Assembly: GCA_964421875.1 (NCBI GenBank)
Contig: CAYQZD010000165.1
Location: forward strand, 1 to 6,748
Origin: CAYQZD01 sp964421875
GTDB lineage: Bacteria; Electryoneota; Tariuqbacteria; Tariuqbacterales; Tariuqbacteraceae
Direction of reading: 5' to 3'
Length of the DNA stretch: 6,748 nucleotides
Every line of letters starts with the position of its first letter. The first letter of the stretch is position 1. The notes below the pieces were generated by a model that saw nothing but the letters and a program-made list of their open reading frames with translations, was not told the origin of the DNA and ran no database searches. Below, piece by piece: positions 1-6,270 of this stretch. The position numbers were made by a program, and so were the translations under genes.

Positions 1-235
1 TGGGGAAAAATCAAAGGGAATATAATACGCCTAAATAATTACCCACACGAAACAGAGATGAACCCATATGGAGAATATTTTTGTAGGGGCGAAGCATTTT
101 AGCTTATCAATAAGGCTGTATTTGTGAATCTGTGGTTCAATCTCGTCTAAAACACATCATAAGTCTATGTATTTATTTTTGTTGACTCAAATAAACAGTC
201 TTCAATAAATCGCATCAAAAACCGAATGACTTTTG

Positions 236-285
236 TGTTGTCAAGGCCGAACCCGCAGGGTTCGCTATGTATAGCCTTGACAACA
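236..285. repeat. nested hairpin, probable dispersed intergenic repeat
   Basis: An outer perfect 12-bp inverted repeat (TGTTGTCAAGGC at 236-247, GCCTTGACAACA at 274-285) encloses an inner perfect 7-bp hairpin (CGAACCC at 248-254, GGGTTCG at 258-264, loop GCA). Nine unpaired bases (265-273) lie between the inner stem and the right outer arm. The two stems are stacked directly, forming one compound structure in otherwise AT-rich DNA. No T-run follows it on either strand, so it is unlikely to be a terminator. It may be a small non-autonomous palindromic repeat or a structured RNA; the sequence alone does not decide. Confidence 0.6.
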
Positions 286-300
286 ATTTAGAAATATATT

Positions 301-342
301 CTAAAAATGGGCTTTGATGAAGCTATAAGATTCATCAAAGCC
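301..342 (-). terminator. possible terminator for mrdA
   Basis: A perfect 12-bp inverted repeat (GGCTTTGATGAA at 310-321, TTCATCAAAGCC at 331-342) has a 9-base loop. Read on the minus strand, the direction of mrdA, the stem is followed by CATTTTTAG, a short T-run. It lies about 190 bases past the mrdA stop and is the first stable stem I see there. The stem is only moderately GC-rich and the T-run is offset by three bases, so this is a weak to moderate intrinsic terminator. Confidence 0.4.
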
Positions 343-531
343 GTTGACTACGTGTTTTTCTTTGACTTGATTTAACCGCAAAGTCTTTGGATAGAGAGCA
401 AAGTCAAATACTTTGAGCCACAAATTCACAAAGAGAACCTTATTTAATAATATAAGACATATCTTGTTAATCATGTAAATCATGTCAAATTTATGAATTA
501 ATAAGGTTAAATGTCAGTGCATTTATTTTTT

Positions 532-2310
532 TCACCCCACCACCACACCTGCGCCGGAAGTCTCCTTCTGCTTTTCTATCTGGAGGTAGCGCTTGATGAT
601 TTTAAACACTATGGGGGCGGCTGCGGTGGAACCGTGTTCGCCGTGCTCCACCAGGGCGCAGACTGCGATTGCGGGCTGGTCATAGGGCGCGAAGCCGATG
701 AACCAGGCGTGGTCTTCGCCGTGGGGATTTTGCGCGGTTCCGGTCTTGCCGGCGACCGCAATATTGGGATCCATCAGCCAATGCGCGGTGCCGCGCTTCG
801 CCTGCACCACCCGGTACATCCCCTCCCGGATAAATTCGAAGTTTTCCGGGGAAACAGCTTCAATCTTCCGGAACTTTGGTTGATGGCTTTCCCAGTAGTC
901 AGGATGGCGGTGAACCGTTCCTTTGTGGAGATGCGGCGTGGGAACAAGTCCCCTGTTGGCGATGGCGGCGCAGTAAACCGCTAATTGCAGTGGAGTTACG
1001 AGGAGGTCTCCCTGACCGATGGCGATGTTCAGAAGATGCCCTCTGGTCCATTGCTTTTCCCCGTAGCGTGAATTCATATATGCCGAGTCGGGTACCAATC
1101 CGCTGACTTCACCTTCAATATCGATTCCGGTGGGGTTGGCGAATCCGAAGGCTCTATAGTATTCAGCCATCCGTTCTATTCCTAATTCCAATCCCATGTG
1201 ATAGCAAAAGACATCGCAGGAGCGTTCGATAGCTTCATAGGGGCCTATCTTTCCATGTCCCCCTTCCGACCAGCATTTAAAGGGGCGCCGTCCAATTTGC
1301 AGGAAACCCTGGCATACTATTTTACTATCCATGTTTATCACTCCCTCCTCCAGGGCGGCTGCCAGCACTGTCATTTTGATGGTGGAGCCGGGCGGGTAAG
1401 TTCCCTGAATCGCCCGGTTCAGCAGCGGTTTGCAGGGGTCGGATACCAGAGCTTCCCAGTTTTCGGGGCTGACCACACCGGAGAAGGTTTCGGAATCGTA
1501 GCCCGGGTTGGAGGCAATGGTCAGGATATCGCCGTTATTGGGGTCGATTGCCACAATCGCGCCCTGCCCGCCGCTGAGGAGTTCTTCAGCTAACTGCTGT
1601 AATTCCAGATCGATGGTAAGGTAAACATCGCTTCCCTTTGTGGGGGGGATGTTGCGGATGCCGGGGATGTCGCGGATTTTATTTCCGGCGGCGTCCACTT
1701 CGATGACATTATAGCCCCGCTTGCCGAACATCAAGGCATTGCAGCTTTTCTCGACTCCTTTCTTTCCCACAATATCCCCGGGGTGTAATCCCACATAGGT
1801 TTCCAATTCGTCGGAGCTGATTTCCCCCAGATAACCCAGTATGTGCGGTGCGGCTTTATAGGGATAGTATCGCTTGGCTTCCACTTTGAGTTCCAATCCT
1901 GGCAGGAAGAGCATTTTCGCTTCGAGACGCGCTAACTGTTCGAACTTCAGGTCTCGTTTCAGCCTTATTTCCGGGCGCCTGCCCAGGTATTTTTTGGCTG
2001 CGCTAAGCCAGGCGTCTTCATCCCCTTCACCCAACAACTCTCGAAGTCTTTTCAGGACCGCGGGATGTTCGAGCAGGGTTTGCGGAGCGGTAACTACGGA
2101 ATATCCGGGACGGTTCTCCACTAATATCCGGCCCATCCTGTCGAAAATCATCCCCCGCACCGGGTCCACCTCTTTCACCCGCACCCGGTTGTCTTCGGAG
2201 AGCCGGGCGTAACGTTCCCGTTCGAACAATTGCAGGTACCCTACCCTGAAGAGCAGCGCGGCGAAGAGCATTATCACCGCCGCCCGCAGTATTATTGTGC
2301 GCGGCTCCAT
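532..2310 (-). CDS. mrdA: penicillin-binding protein 2, peptidoglycan D,D-transpeptidase
   Basis: This is the class B PBP of the rod-shape elongasome. It cross-links peptidoglycan peptides in the periplasm, working with RodA and MreBCD. From the chosen start it has 592 residues, in the usual range. A single N-terminal membrane anchor lies at about residues 4-24 (LRAAVIMLFAALLF core). The PBP dimerisation region follows, with RGMIFDRMGRILVENRPGYSV near 52-72 and GKKGVEKSCN near 182. The transpeptidase domain has SxxK as S309-T-I-K312, SxD as S364-C-D366, KTGTA at 522-526 and WFIGFAP near 536, so it looks catalytically intact. ATG at 2310 is preferred over an in-frame GTG at 2322: the ATG follows the mreD stop directly (TGATAATG) and has GGTGGG seven bases upstream, while the GTG has no such site. 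The arrangement implies translational coupling to mreD. rodA, a common downstream partner, is missing. The identification is secure; FtsI is less likely given the mreD neighbour and the SxD motif. Confidence 0.95.
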   Translation of the reverse strand: MEPRTIILRAAVIMLFAALLFRVGYLQLFERERYARLSEDNRVRVKEVDPVRGMIFDRMGRILVENRPGYSVVTAPQTLLEHPAVLKRLRELLGEGDEDAWLSAAKKYLGRRPEIRLKRDLKFEQLARLEAKMLFLPGLELKVEAKRYYPYKAAPHILGYLGEISSDELETYVGLHPGDIVGKKGVEKSCNALMFGKRGYNVIEVDAAGNKIRDIPGIRNIPPTKGSDVYLTIDLELQQLAEELLSGGQGAIVAIDPNNGDILTIASNPGYDSETFSGVVSPENWEALVSDPCKPLLNRAIQGTYPPGSTIKMTVLAAALEEGVINMDSKIVCQGFLQIGRRPFKCWSEGGHGKIGPYEAIERSCDVFCYHMGLELGIERMAEYYRAFGFANPTGIDIEGEVSGLVPDSAYMNSRYGEKQWTRGHLLNIAIGQGDLLVTPLQLAVYCAAIANRGLVPTPHLHKGTVHRHPDYWESHQPKFRKIEAVSPENFEFIREGMYRVVQAKRGTAHWLMDPNIAVAGKTGTAQNPHGEDHAWFIGFAPYDQPAIAVCALVEHGEHGSTAAAPIVFKIIKRYLQIEKQKETSGAGVVVG

Positions 2311-2312
2311 TA

Positions 2313-2792
2313 TCAAGCCCACCGCCGTTTTCGGGTGAATATCAACCAGGCGAGGAAGGTGAGGAAGCCGTTATACAGGGCTGAGGGCAGGACTTGCCGC
2401 CACAGCAGGTTCAATATTCCCTGGTATTCGGTCTGCCCCTGGATGAACCAATAGACAGAATCGTGGAGGAAGACGCAGATTAGCAGTCCGCTCAAGAAGA
2501 GCCACTTTTCCTCCGGCGGTTTTTCCGGGAACAGTTTTGCCAGCAGGAATCCGGCGGCGGTCTTCGCCAGGGCGTTTACGCCCAAGAATCCCCCGCCGAA
2601 TAAATCCTGGGCCAGCCCTACGCCGAATCCGGCGAGGACGGTGTGGTAATTGCCGATGCGGGAAAAGTAGAGCAGGAAGAACACCAGCGCCAGGTCGGGT
2701 TTGAAGCCCCGGAGGGCGATGAGGTCCACCACGGCGGATTGAAACGCCAGGATGAGGAGGAGGACGAGGTATGGAAGAAGTTTTTTCGTAAT
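2313..2792 (-). CDS. mreD: rod shape-determining protein MreD, start codon unclear
   Basis: MreD is a small polytopic inner-membrane protein that links MreC, PBP2 and RodA in the elongasome. The frame encodes about five hydrophobic segments and the family hallmark GLAQDLFGGGFLGVNALAK (about residues 59-77 of a 159-residue version), typical of MreD. The first canonical start is GTG at 2732, giving 139 residues. That would cut through the first membrane helix: the frame stays open upstream to a TAA at 2801-2799 and encodes LLPYLVLLLILAFQSAVV, just what an MreD N-terminus should be. The only plausible start there is ATT at 2792, followed by TKK, which gives 159 residues, close to family length. 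No Shine-Dalgarno sequence precedes either choice. The gene ends at a TGA four bases from the mrdA ATG. mreC is not upstream, so the 5' end may be damaged. Function call is firm; intactness is not. Confidence 0.85.
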   Translation of the reverse strand: MTKKLLPYLVLLLILAFQSAVVDLIALRGFKPDLALVFFLLYFSRIGNYHTVLAGFGVGLAQDLFGGGFLGVNALAKTAAGFLLAKLFPEKPPEEKWLFLSGLLICVFLHDSVYWFIQGQTEYQGILNLLWRQVLPSALYNGFLTFLAWLIFTRKRRWA

Positions 2793-2850
2793 GCTTGATT
2801 AGTTGTATGAGTTTAGCTTTATTACCTTAATTCTGTGTAAAGATTTTTAG

Positions 2851-2890
2851 AATCGCTGATTAACGCTGATTTTCGCTGATTACGCAGATA
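2851..2890. repeat. tandem decamer repeat (NNNCGCTGAT)
   Basis: Three exact copies of CGCTGAT occur at a strict 10-base period (2854-2860, 2864-2870, 2874-2880), followed by a diverged fourth copy, CGCAGATA, at 2883-2890. The three bases between copies are variable (AAT, TAA, TTT, TAC). Such CGCTGATT/CGCAGATT tandems are, from memory, common intergenic repeats in FCB and some other genomes. The 10-base period equals one helical turn, so a protein could meet all copies on one face. Confidence 0.65.
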
Positions 2891-2956
2891 GTAACTTAAT
2901 AGTCTAATTTTATAGAATAATGTTATCTTTTTGTATATTAAGAGAATAGATTCACT

Positions 2957-2983
2957 GGCTATTAAGGCTATTATGGCTACTAA
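2957..2983. repeat. tandem nonamer repeat, three units
   Basis: Three adjacent nonamers are present: GGCTATTAA (2957-2965), GGCTATTAT (2966-2974) and GGCTACTAA (2975-2983). There is one difference from the first unit in each of the other two. No coding frame runs through this segment, so it is likely a simple slippage-type repeat. No function can be assigned. Confidence 0.55.
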
Positions 2984-3107
2984 ATTCCAATTATATTCAG
3001 GATTATCAAATGGTTATTTTATCACAGTATTCGTGATTTGCAAGAGGGCCATAATGATACACACTGATAATTATAATCATTCTTGAAAATAATGGCAAAT
3101 AATAGTA

Positions 3108-3185
3108 TGTCATTCCTGCGAAAGCAGGAATCCATCTTATTGTATTTATAAAAGATACTGGACTCCCGCTTTCGCGGGAGTGACA
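3108..3185. repeat. pair of inverted hairpins, dispersed palindromic element
   Basis: Two 27-base arms (3108-3134 and 3159-3185) are inverted copies of each other with four differences, separated by 24 AT-rich bases. Each arm is itself a hairpin. The left is ATTCCTGC (3112-3119), loop GAAA, GCAGGAAT (3124-3131). The right is ACTCCCGC (3162-3169), loop TTTC, GCGGGAGT (3174-3181). This is the widespread TCATTCC-YGCGAAAGCRGGAATCC repeat type found between genes in many bacteria. Its translation gives the familiar false peptide IPAFAGMT. The four arm differences fall as two paired changes, so both hairpins stay perfect. It may be a non-autonomous mobile element or REP-like unit; no transposase is nearby. 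Confidence 0.85.
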
Positions 3186-3266
3186 TTCTATAGGACAAGC
3201 TTTTTTAGAATCGTTATAGTTGCTGTTGGTGTGGGAATCCGACAGCACGATAATATACAAAGACTT

Positions 3267-3342
3267 GCAACAGGGTGCGGAGACCCTATTGCACTATTGT
3301 GAAAACCGAGCAAGGTTTTTAATGTGGCAGAGATAGGTCTGC
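3267..3342. repeat. cluster of three small hairpins
   Basis: Three stems follow each other. First, GCAACAGGGT (3267-3276) and ACCCTATTGC (3283-3292), ten pairs with one mismatch, loop GCGGAG. Second, AAAACC (3302-3307) and GGTTTT (3314-3319), loop GAGCAA, followed on the plus strand by one more T. Third, GCAGA (3327-3331) and TCTGC (3338-3342), loop GATAGG. The cluster could be a dispersed repeat, a small structured RNA, or a chance run of short stems. The second stem has too short a T-run for a good terminator. No open frame uses this stretch. Confidence 0.4.
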
Positions 3343-3408
3343 GAGGTGATGATATAAACGGATGGAATTAATATAGAATAAAAACGGGGAATTTTCAAAT
3401 ATTTCCCT

Positions 3409-3445
3409 AAAAAAAAACCGCCCCCGGGCCTATCCGGGGGCGGTT
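3409..3445 (-). terminator. strong intrinsic terminator of the C25 protease gene
   Basis: A perfect 10-bp GC-rich stem (CCGCCCCCGG at 3418-3427, CCGGGGGCGG at 3434-3443) has a 6-base loop and can extend by two A-T pairs to 12 bp. On the minus strand the stem runs directly into nine T residues (3417-3409). It begins about 20 bases past the protease stop codon. This is a textbook Rho-independent terminator, and it shows that the protease is not cotranscribed with mreD-mrdA by default. Confidence 0.93.
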
Positions 3446-3466
3446 ATAATTATCGGTAAATGGCGC

Positions 3467-6163
3467 TTACTTCATCAGCAGGCATTTTTTAACTGCGGAG
3501 TGATTTCCGGCGGTCAGGTGGTAGAAGTAAACTCCGGAAGACAGGTTCGCGCCGTCGAAGACTACGGAGTATTCACCGGCGGTGACGAAGCCTTCCATCA
3601 GGGTCGCTACGCGTTGGCCGGCGCTGTTGTAAACCGTCAGCGCCACTTGCGAAGCTTCCGGCAGGGCGAAACTGATGACGGTTTCGGGGTTGAAGGGGTT
3701 GGGCTGGTTTTGCGCCAGGTAGAAGTTTTCCGGCATGGCGCTGGCGCCGCCTTCATCCCATCCGGTGAGGTTCCAGCCCTGCATTTCGGGACCGGAGACA
3801 TCGCTGGCGGACTTGGAGAAGAGCAGGCTGTCTTCAGCCCAGACGTTAGCGGGATAGATTCCGGCGTGTCCCCAGTATTCGTAGTTCCCTGCGGGAGCCA
3901 TACCCGGCACATCCTGAGTGAGCAGGCGCTGAATAACGCTGCCGGGGCCCGCTGACAAACCTTGACGCAGAATGACCGGTCCGTAAACATTGCCGTTGGG
4001 CAGGATCACATCGATCCAGGCGTCGAAGGTGGCGGTCATCGTGTCGTTGTTGGTGACGGTAGCGGTGTAATCGAAGCTGCCGCCGTTAGCCGGAATCACA
4101 ATCGGCGGATTCTGCGGTGACATCGAAACGCTCAGGTCGTAGGAACCAATCATAATGTTAGCCTGATAAGGCAGGGCGTTGTGGGCGGTTACCATCAACT
4201 GCAGGTCTGAGGTCAGGGGCTGGTCGAACTGGAGGTTGACGGTGCCGGAATAGTTAGTGTAGCCTACAGTGTAGGTTTGAGCGTTCTGGGCGCAGACCAT
4301 AGCGCCTTCCAGCACGAAGCCGCCGATGTTGATGTGCTGGATTTCCAGATTGGTGGTTCCGGCGGGCAGCATCTGAGGATGATTCACTATTAGGTTTTGC
4401 GGCGTGTTAGTCCAGGGGTCGATGGCGGCGTCGCCCAGCCAGAGGTAGGTGCGGATGTTGGACTGGCCGATGCTGCCGTGATAAGTATAAACGGCTACAT
4501 TGGCGAAGTTGGAAGCGTATCCGATGTTGTAAATCCCCTCGTGATAGATGGCTTTGTAGAACTCCTTGTCGTAGTCATGATTGGGAATAGTGTAGGAAGG
4601 GACAATCGCGCTGTGGATAGCGACACAGCCATAGGTTGTTTTCATAAAGGATTCGGCGAAGCAGTTGCCGTTGTAGCCCGGGAAGTCCATATTGTCACAG
4701 CAGACGTCGAAGTGGACGAAGAGCTTGTTGGCGTTGGTGAGCTGATTGATATGTGAAGCGTTGAAGTCTCCCGAATTCCCCCAACTCCACCATGCTGTTT
4801 GGGAACCGTGTCCCCGGTAGTTCAAGATACCGCTGCCGGAGGTGTTAAGGTAATTGATAACGTCGGTGTTGGTATAACCAGCGCCGCCGTAGCCTTGCTG
4901 GAAGATGGGGATTTGCAGGGCATAACTGAATTGGCGGATCTGCTCCTTGCAGAGGGTATATTTCTGGGGATATTGCTCGCGATGCGCCACCAGCAGGGTG
5001 TGCTCAGCCCAGTTGTCGGAGGTTGAGGGATTGGTCAGGTATCCCATAGTCTTGTCAATCTGGTGCTGGAGTTCGGAATTATTGTCATAAACGAAACGTC
5101 CGATGGCTATATCTGCGAGATAGTCGTTGCCGACATTTGGCCAGGGGTCAATCATAGTGAACCATGAGTCGGAGTAAGTGTTCTGCCAATAGTACATCGG
5201 CATAATTAAGTGGCTGGTCACGGTGCAGTAATCCCCTACCAAGAGTACATATTCCAGACTATCGGAGACATAGAGTTGATGAATGTAGTCGCGGAATTGC
5301 AGGGCGGTGTTAAAGGTAGGGTTCATCACCCTGATTTCCACGCCTAATCCTTTAGCGTTATAAAAATCCGCCAGCGGCTGGATAATGTTCACGGCTTGGG
5401 TGTCGGGGCAGATGATGAGGTATTTCACCTGGAATTCGTCGGTGCCGTAATTGACCTCGATACCCAATTCGTCGTAATTCACTACCGCGGAACGATACAA
5501 CCGGTCTAATCTGGGATTGACGGAGGTCAGGGTATGCTCTTGCACCGCCTGGTTTGATAGACCATAATATTCCAGTTTGACCACTATCCGTTGGGATACT
5601 TTTAGTTGCTGTGTTACGGGATTGTAGCTGAAAGGCACGATTCTTACCGGCACCATCCGCAGGCCGCGCATAATGCCGATATCGCCCAGGCTCAGCCGCT
5701 CGCCCGGGAACCAGGCGTCAGCAGAGTAGATGCGCTGATCAAACCGGATATTCGGTTGCGCTCCGTCGAACTGAGGTTCAATGAAAGGCGATACGTTGAA
5801 TCCCTCCAGAGTGATGGTTTCTTCCGATACCAGGCTTACTCTGACGTTTTTAGTCCCGGGGATTGCCACCAGTTCGCTGATTCTGGGCAGCGAAGGGGCT
5901 CCCACCTCCTGGGTGGAGCCGAAGTGGTGGAAATAGAGGTCCTGGAATATTCTTCCGTTAATTTCCACGTCCTCGGCGAACATTCCGGGCACTTCAATCT
6001 GCAGAAAGGCGCTGGAATTGTCGGAGGACAGAACCGTCACCCGGCACTCCGCTTCATCCGAACCGTCGAAAGACACCCACTTTGCACCAAAGGCGAAGCT
6101 GAATATCCCGGCGACTAACAGTGTCAGCAGAGCCAAGTAAGATTTTTGCGAAAGTCTAGTCAT
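3467..6163 (-). CDS. gingipain-type peptidase C25 with C-terminal sorting tail
   Basis: This is a secreted cysteine endopeptidase of the gingipain family (C25), probably exported across both membranes or surface-anchored. From the chosen start it has 898 residues. In order: signal peptide (1 to about 27, hydrophobic LALLTLLVAGIFSFAFGA); propeptide-like region to about 230; catalytic domain from YLIICPD (about 248) to about 590; Ig-like domain to about 670; a second beta module (about 675-790); and a sorting tail from PENFYLAQNQPNPFNPET (about 811) to LLMK. The likely catalytic residues are His452 in YRGHGSQTAW and Cys489 in HFDVCCDNMDF. They match GHGSETAW and FDVACVNGDF in RgpB as I recall them. 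DIAIGRF, QIDKT, HINQLTN and CFAESF also match. ATG at 6163 is preferred: GGAG sits five bases upstream and gives a clean signal peptide, whereas GTG 6199 and ATG 6193 add a polar extension. A strong terminator follows. The S1 Asp that gives RgpB its Arg specificity has no obvious counterpart, so substrate preference is open. Confidence 0.93.
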   Translation of the reverse strand: MTRLSQKSYLALLTLLVAGIFSFAFGAKWVSFDGSDEAECRVTVLSSDNSSAFLQIEVPGMFAEDVEINGRIFQDLYFHHFGSTQEVGAPSLPRISELVAIPGTKNVRVSLVSEETITLEGFNVSPFIEPQFDGAQPNIRFDQRIYSADAWFPGERLSLGDIGIMRGLRMVPVRIVPFSYNPVTQQLKVSQRIVVKLEYYGLSNQAVQEHTLTSVNPRLDRLYRSAVVNYDELGIEVNYGTDEFQVKYLIICPDTQAVNIIQPLADFYNAKGLGVEIRVMNPTFNTALQFRDYIHQLYVSDSLEYVLLVGDYCTVTSHLIMPMYYWQNTYSDSWFTMIDPWPNVGNDYLADIAIGRFVYDNNSELQHQIDKTMGYLTNPSTSDNWAEHTLLVAHREQYPQKYTLCKEQIRQFSYALQIPIFQQGYGGAGYTNTDVINYLNTSGSGILNYRGHGSQTAWWSWGNSGDFNASHINQLTNANKLFVHFDVCCDNMDFPGYNGNCFAESFMKTTYGCVAIHSAIVPSYTIPNHDYDKEFYKAIYHEGIYNIGYASNFANVAVYTYHGSIGQSNIRTYLWLGDAAIDPWTNTPQNLIVNHPQMLPAGTTNLEIQHINIGGFVLEGAMVCAQNAQTYTVGYTNYSGTVNLQFDQPLTSDLQLMVTAHNALPYQANIMIGSYDLSVSMSPQNPPIVIPANGGSFDYTATVTNNDTMTATFDAWIDVILPNGNVYGPVILRQGLSAGPGSVIQRLLTQDVPGMAPAGNYEYWGHAGIYPANVWAEDSLLFSKSASDVSGPEMQGWNLTGWDEGGASAMPENFYLAQNQPNPFNPETVISFALPEASQVALTVYNSAGQRVATLMEGFVTAGEYSVVFDGANLSSGVYFYHLTAGNHSAVKKCLLMK

Positions 6164-6168
6164 GCTTG

Positions 6169-6172
6169 CTCC
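6169..6172 (-). promoter_or_regulatory. ribosome binding site fixing the protease start
   Basis: On the minus strand TTTGGAGCAAGC precedes the ATG at 6163. GGAG lies five bases before the start codon, good Shine-Dalgarno spacing. The upstream in-frame GTG (6199) and ATG (6193) lack a comparable site at proper distance, so this element decides the start. Confidence 0.75.
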
Positions 6173-6270
6173 AAATTGTGTTTCTACCCCCATCCTCACC
6201 GACTACTTTTAGAATATTGAAGACAGAGGCGTTTGGTTTATCTGATTTTTTTATTTTTTTTACTCCCTTA

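Larger units (their letters stand above)
1..531. other. AT-rich spacer without a gene
   Basis: I see no supportable gene here. All frames on both strands are broken by stops or lack a ribosome binding site. The minus-strand frame at 301-483 covers a hairpin and short repeats and does not read like a protein. The segment does contain structure: GTAGGGGCGAAGCATTTT at 83-100, which resembles a dispersed intergenic repeat I have seen in other genomes (from memory, not checked); a nested hairpin at 236-285; a hairpin at 310-342; gcaaagtc repeated at 378-385 and 398-405; a 9-base tandem (AATCATGTA, AATCATGTC) at 469-486; and a 9-bp inverted repeat AACCTTATT/AATAAGGTT at 436-444 and 500-508. This is the 3' flank of mrdA, where rodA would often be found. 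Confidence 0.6.
2799..3408. other. repeat-rich spacer without a gene
   Basis: No gene is supportable in this spacer of about 610 bases. A minus-strand frame at 3006-3260 contains IPAFAGMT and CHSRESGSP, the known spurious translation of a dispersed palindromic repeat, so it is not a protein. The segment is AT-rich and contains, in order, a decamer tandem (2851-2890), a nonamer tandem (2957-2983), a pair of inverted hairpins (3108-3185) and three small hairpins (3267-3342). TTTTTAGAATCG also occurs twice (about 2845-2856 and 3202-3213). This is where mreC would be expected if the operon were complete. I see no convincing minus-strand promoter for mreD here. Confidence 0.65.

Noticed and set aside
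1..102. Plus-strand frame open from the left edge, ending GEYFCRGEAF
   Set aside because: The end is encoded by a probable intergenic repeat (GTAGGGGCGAAGC) and the rest has no gene-like codon use.
277..305. TTGACA at 277-282 as a plus-strand promoter
   Set aside because: It falls within the arm of the nested hairpin, no good -10 lies at proper spacing, and no plus-strand gene follows.
301..483. Minus-strand frame of 60 residues
   Set aside because: It is made of a hairpin and short intergenic repeats and has no ribosome binding site.
511..984. Plus-strand open frame of 157 residues
   Set aside because: It lies antisense to mrdA, whose motifs are unmistakable. It reads as a GC-rich shadow without family resemblance.
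2851..2983. Possible CRISPR array
   Set aside because: The units are 9-10 bases with no spacers of proper length and no cas genes nearby; these are simple tandem repeats.
3006..3260. Minus-strand frame of 84 residues
   Set aside because: It contains CHSRESGSP and WIPAFAGMT, the translation of a dispersed palindromic repeat, and is not a real protein.
3637..3990. Minus-strand 117-residue frame inside the protease gene
   Set aside because: It is an alternate frame of the protease tail, low in complexity (Pro, Ser, Lys) and without a start signal.
4397..6118. Plus-strand frames at 4397-4756, 4799-5026 and 5606-6118
   Set aside because: All are antisense to the C25 protease, with Val/Gly-rich or Arg/His-rich shadow composition.
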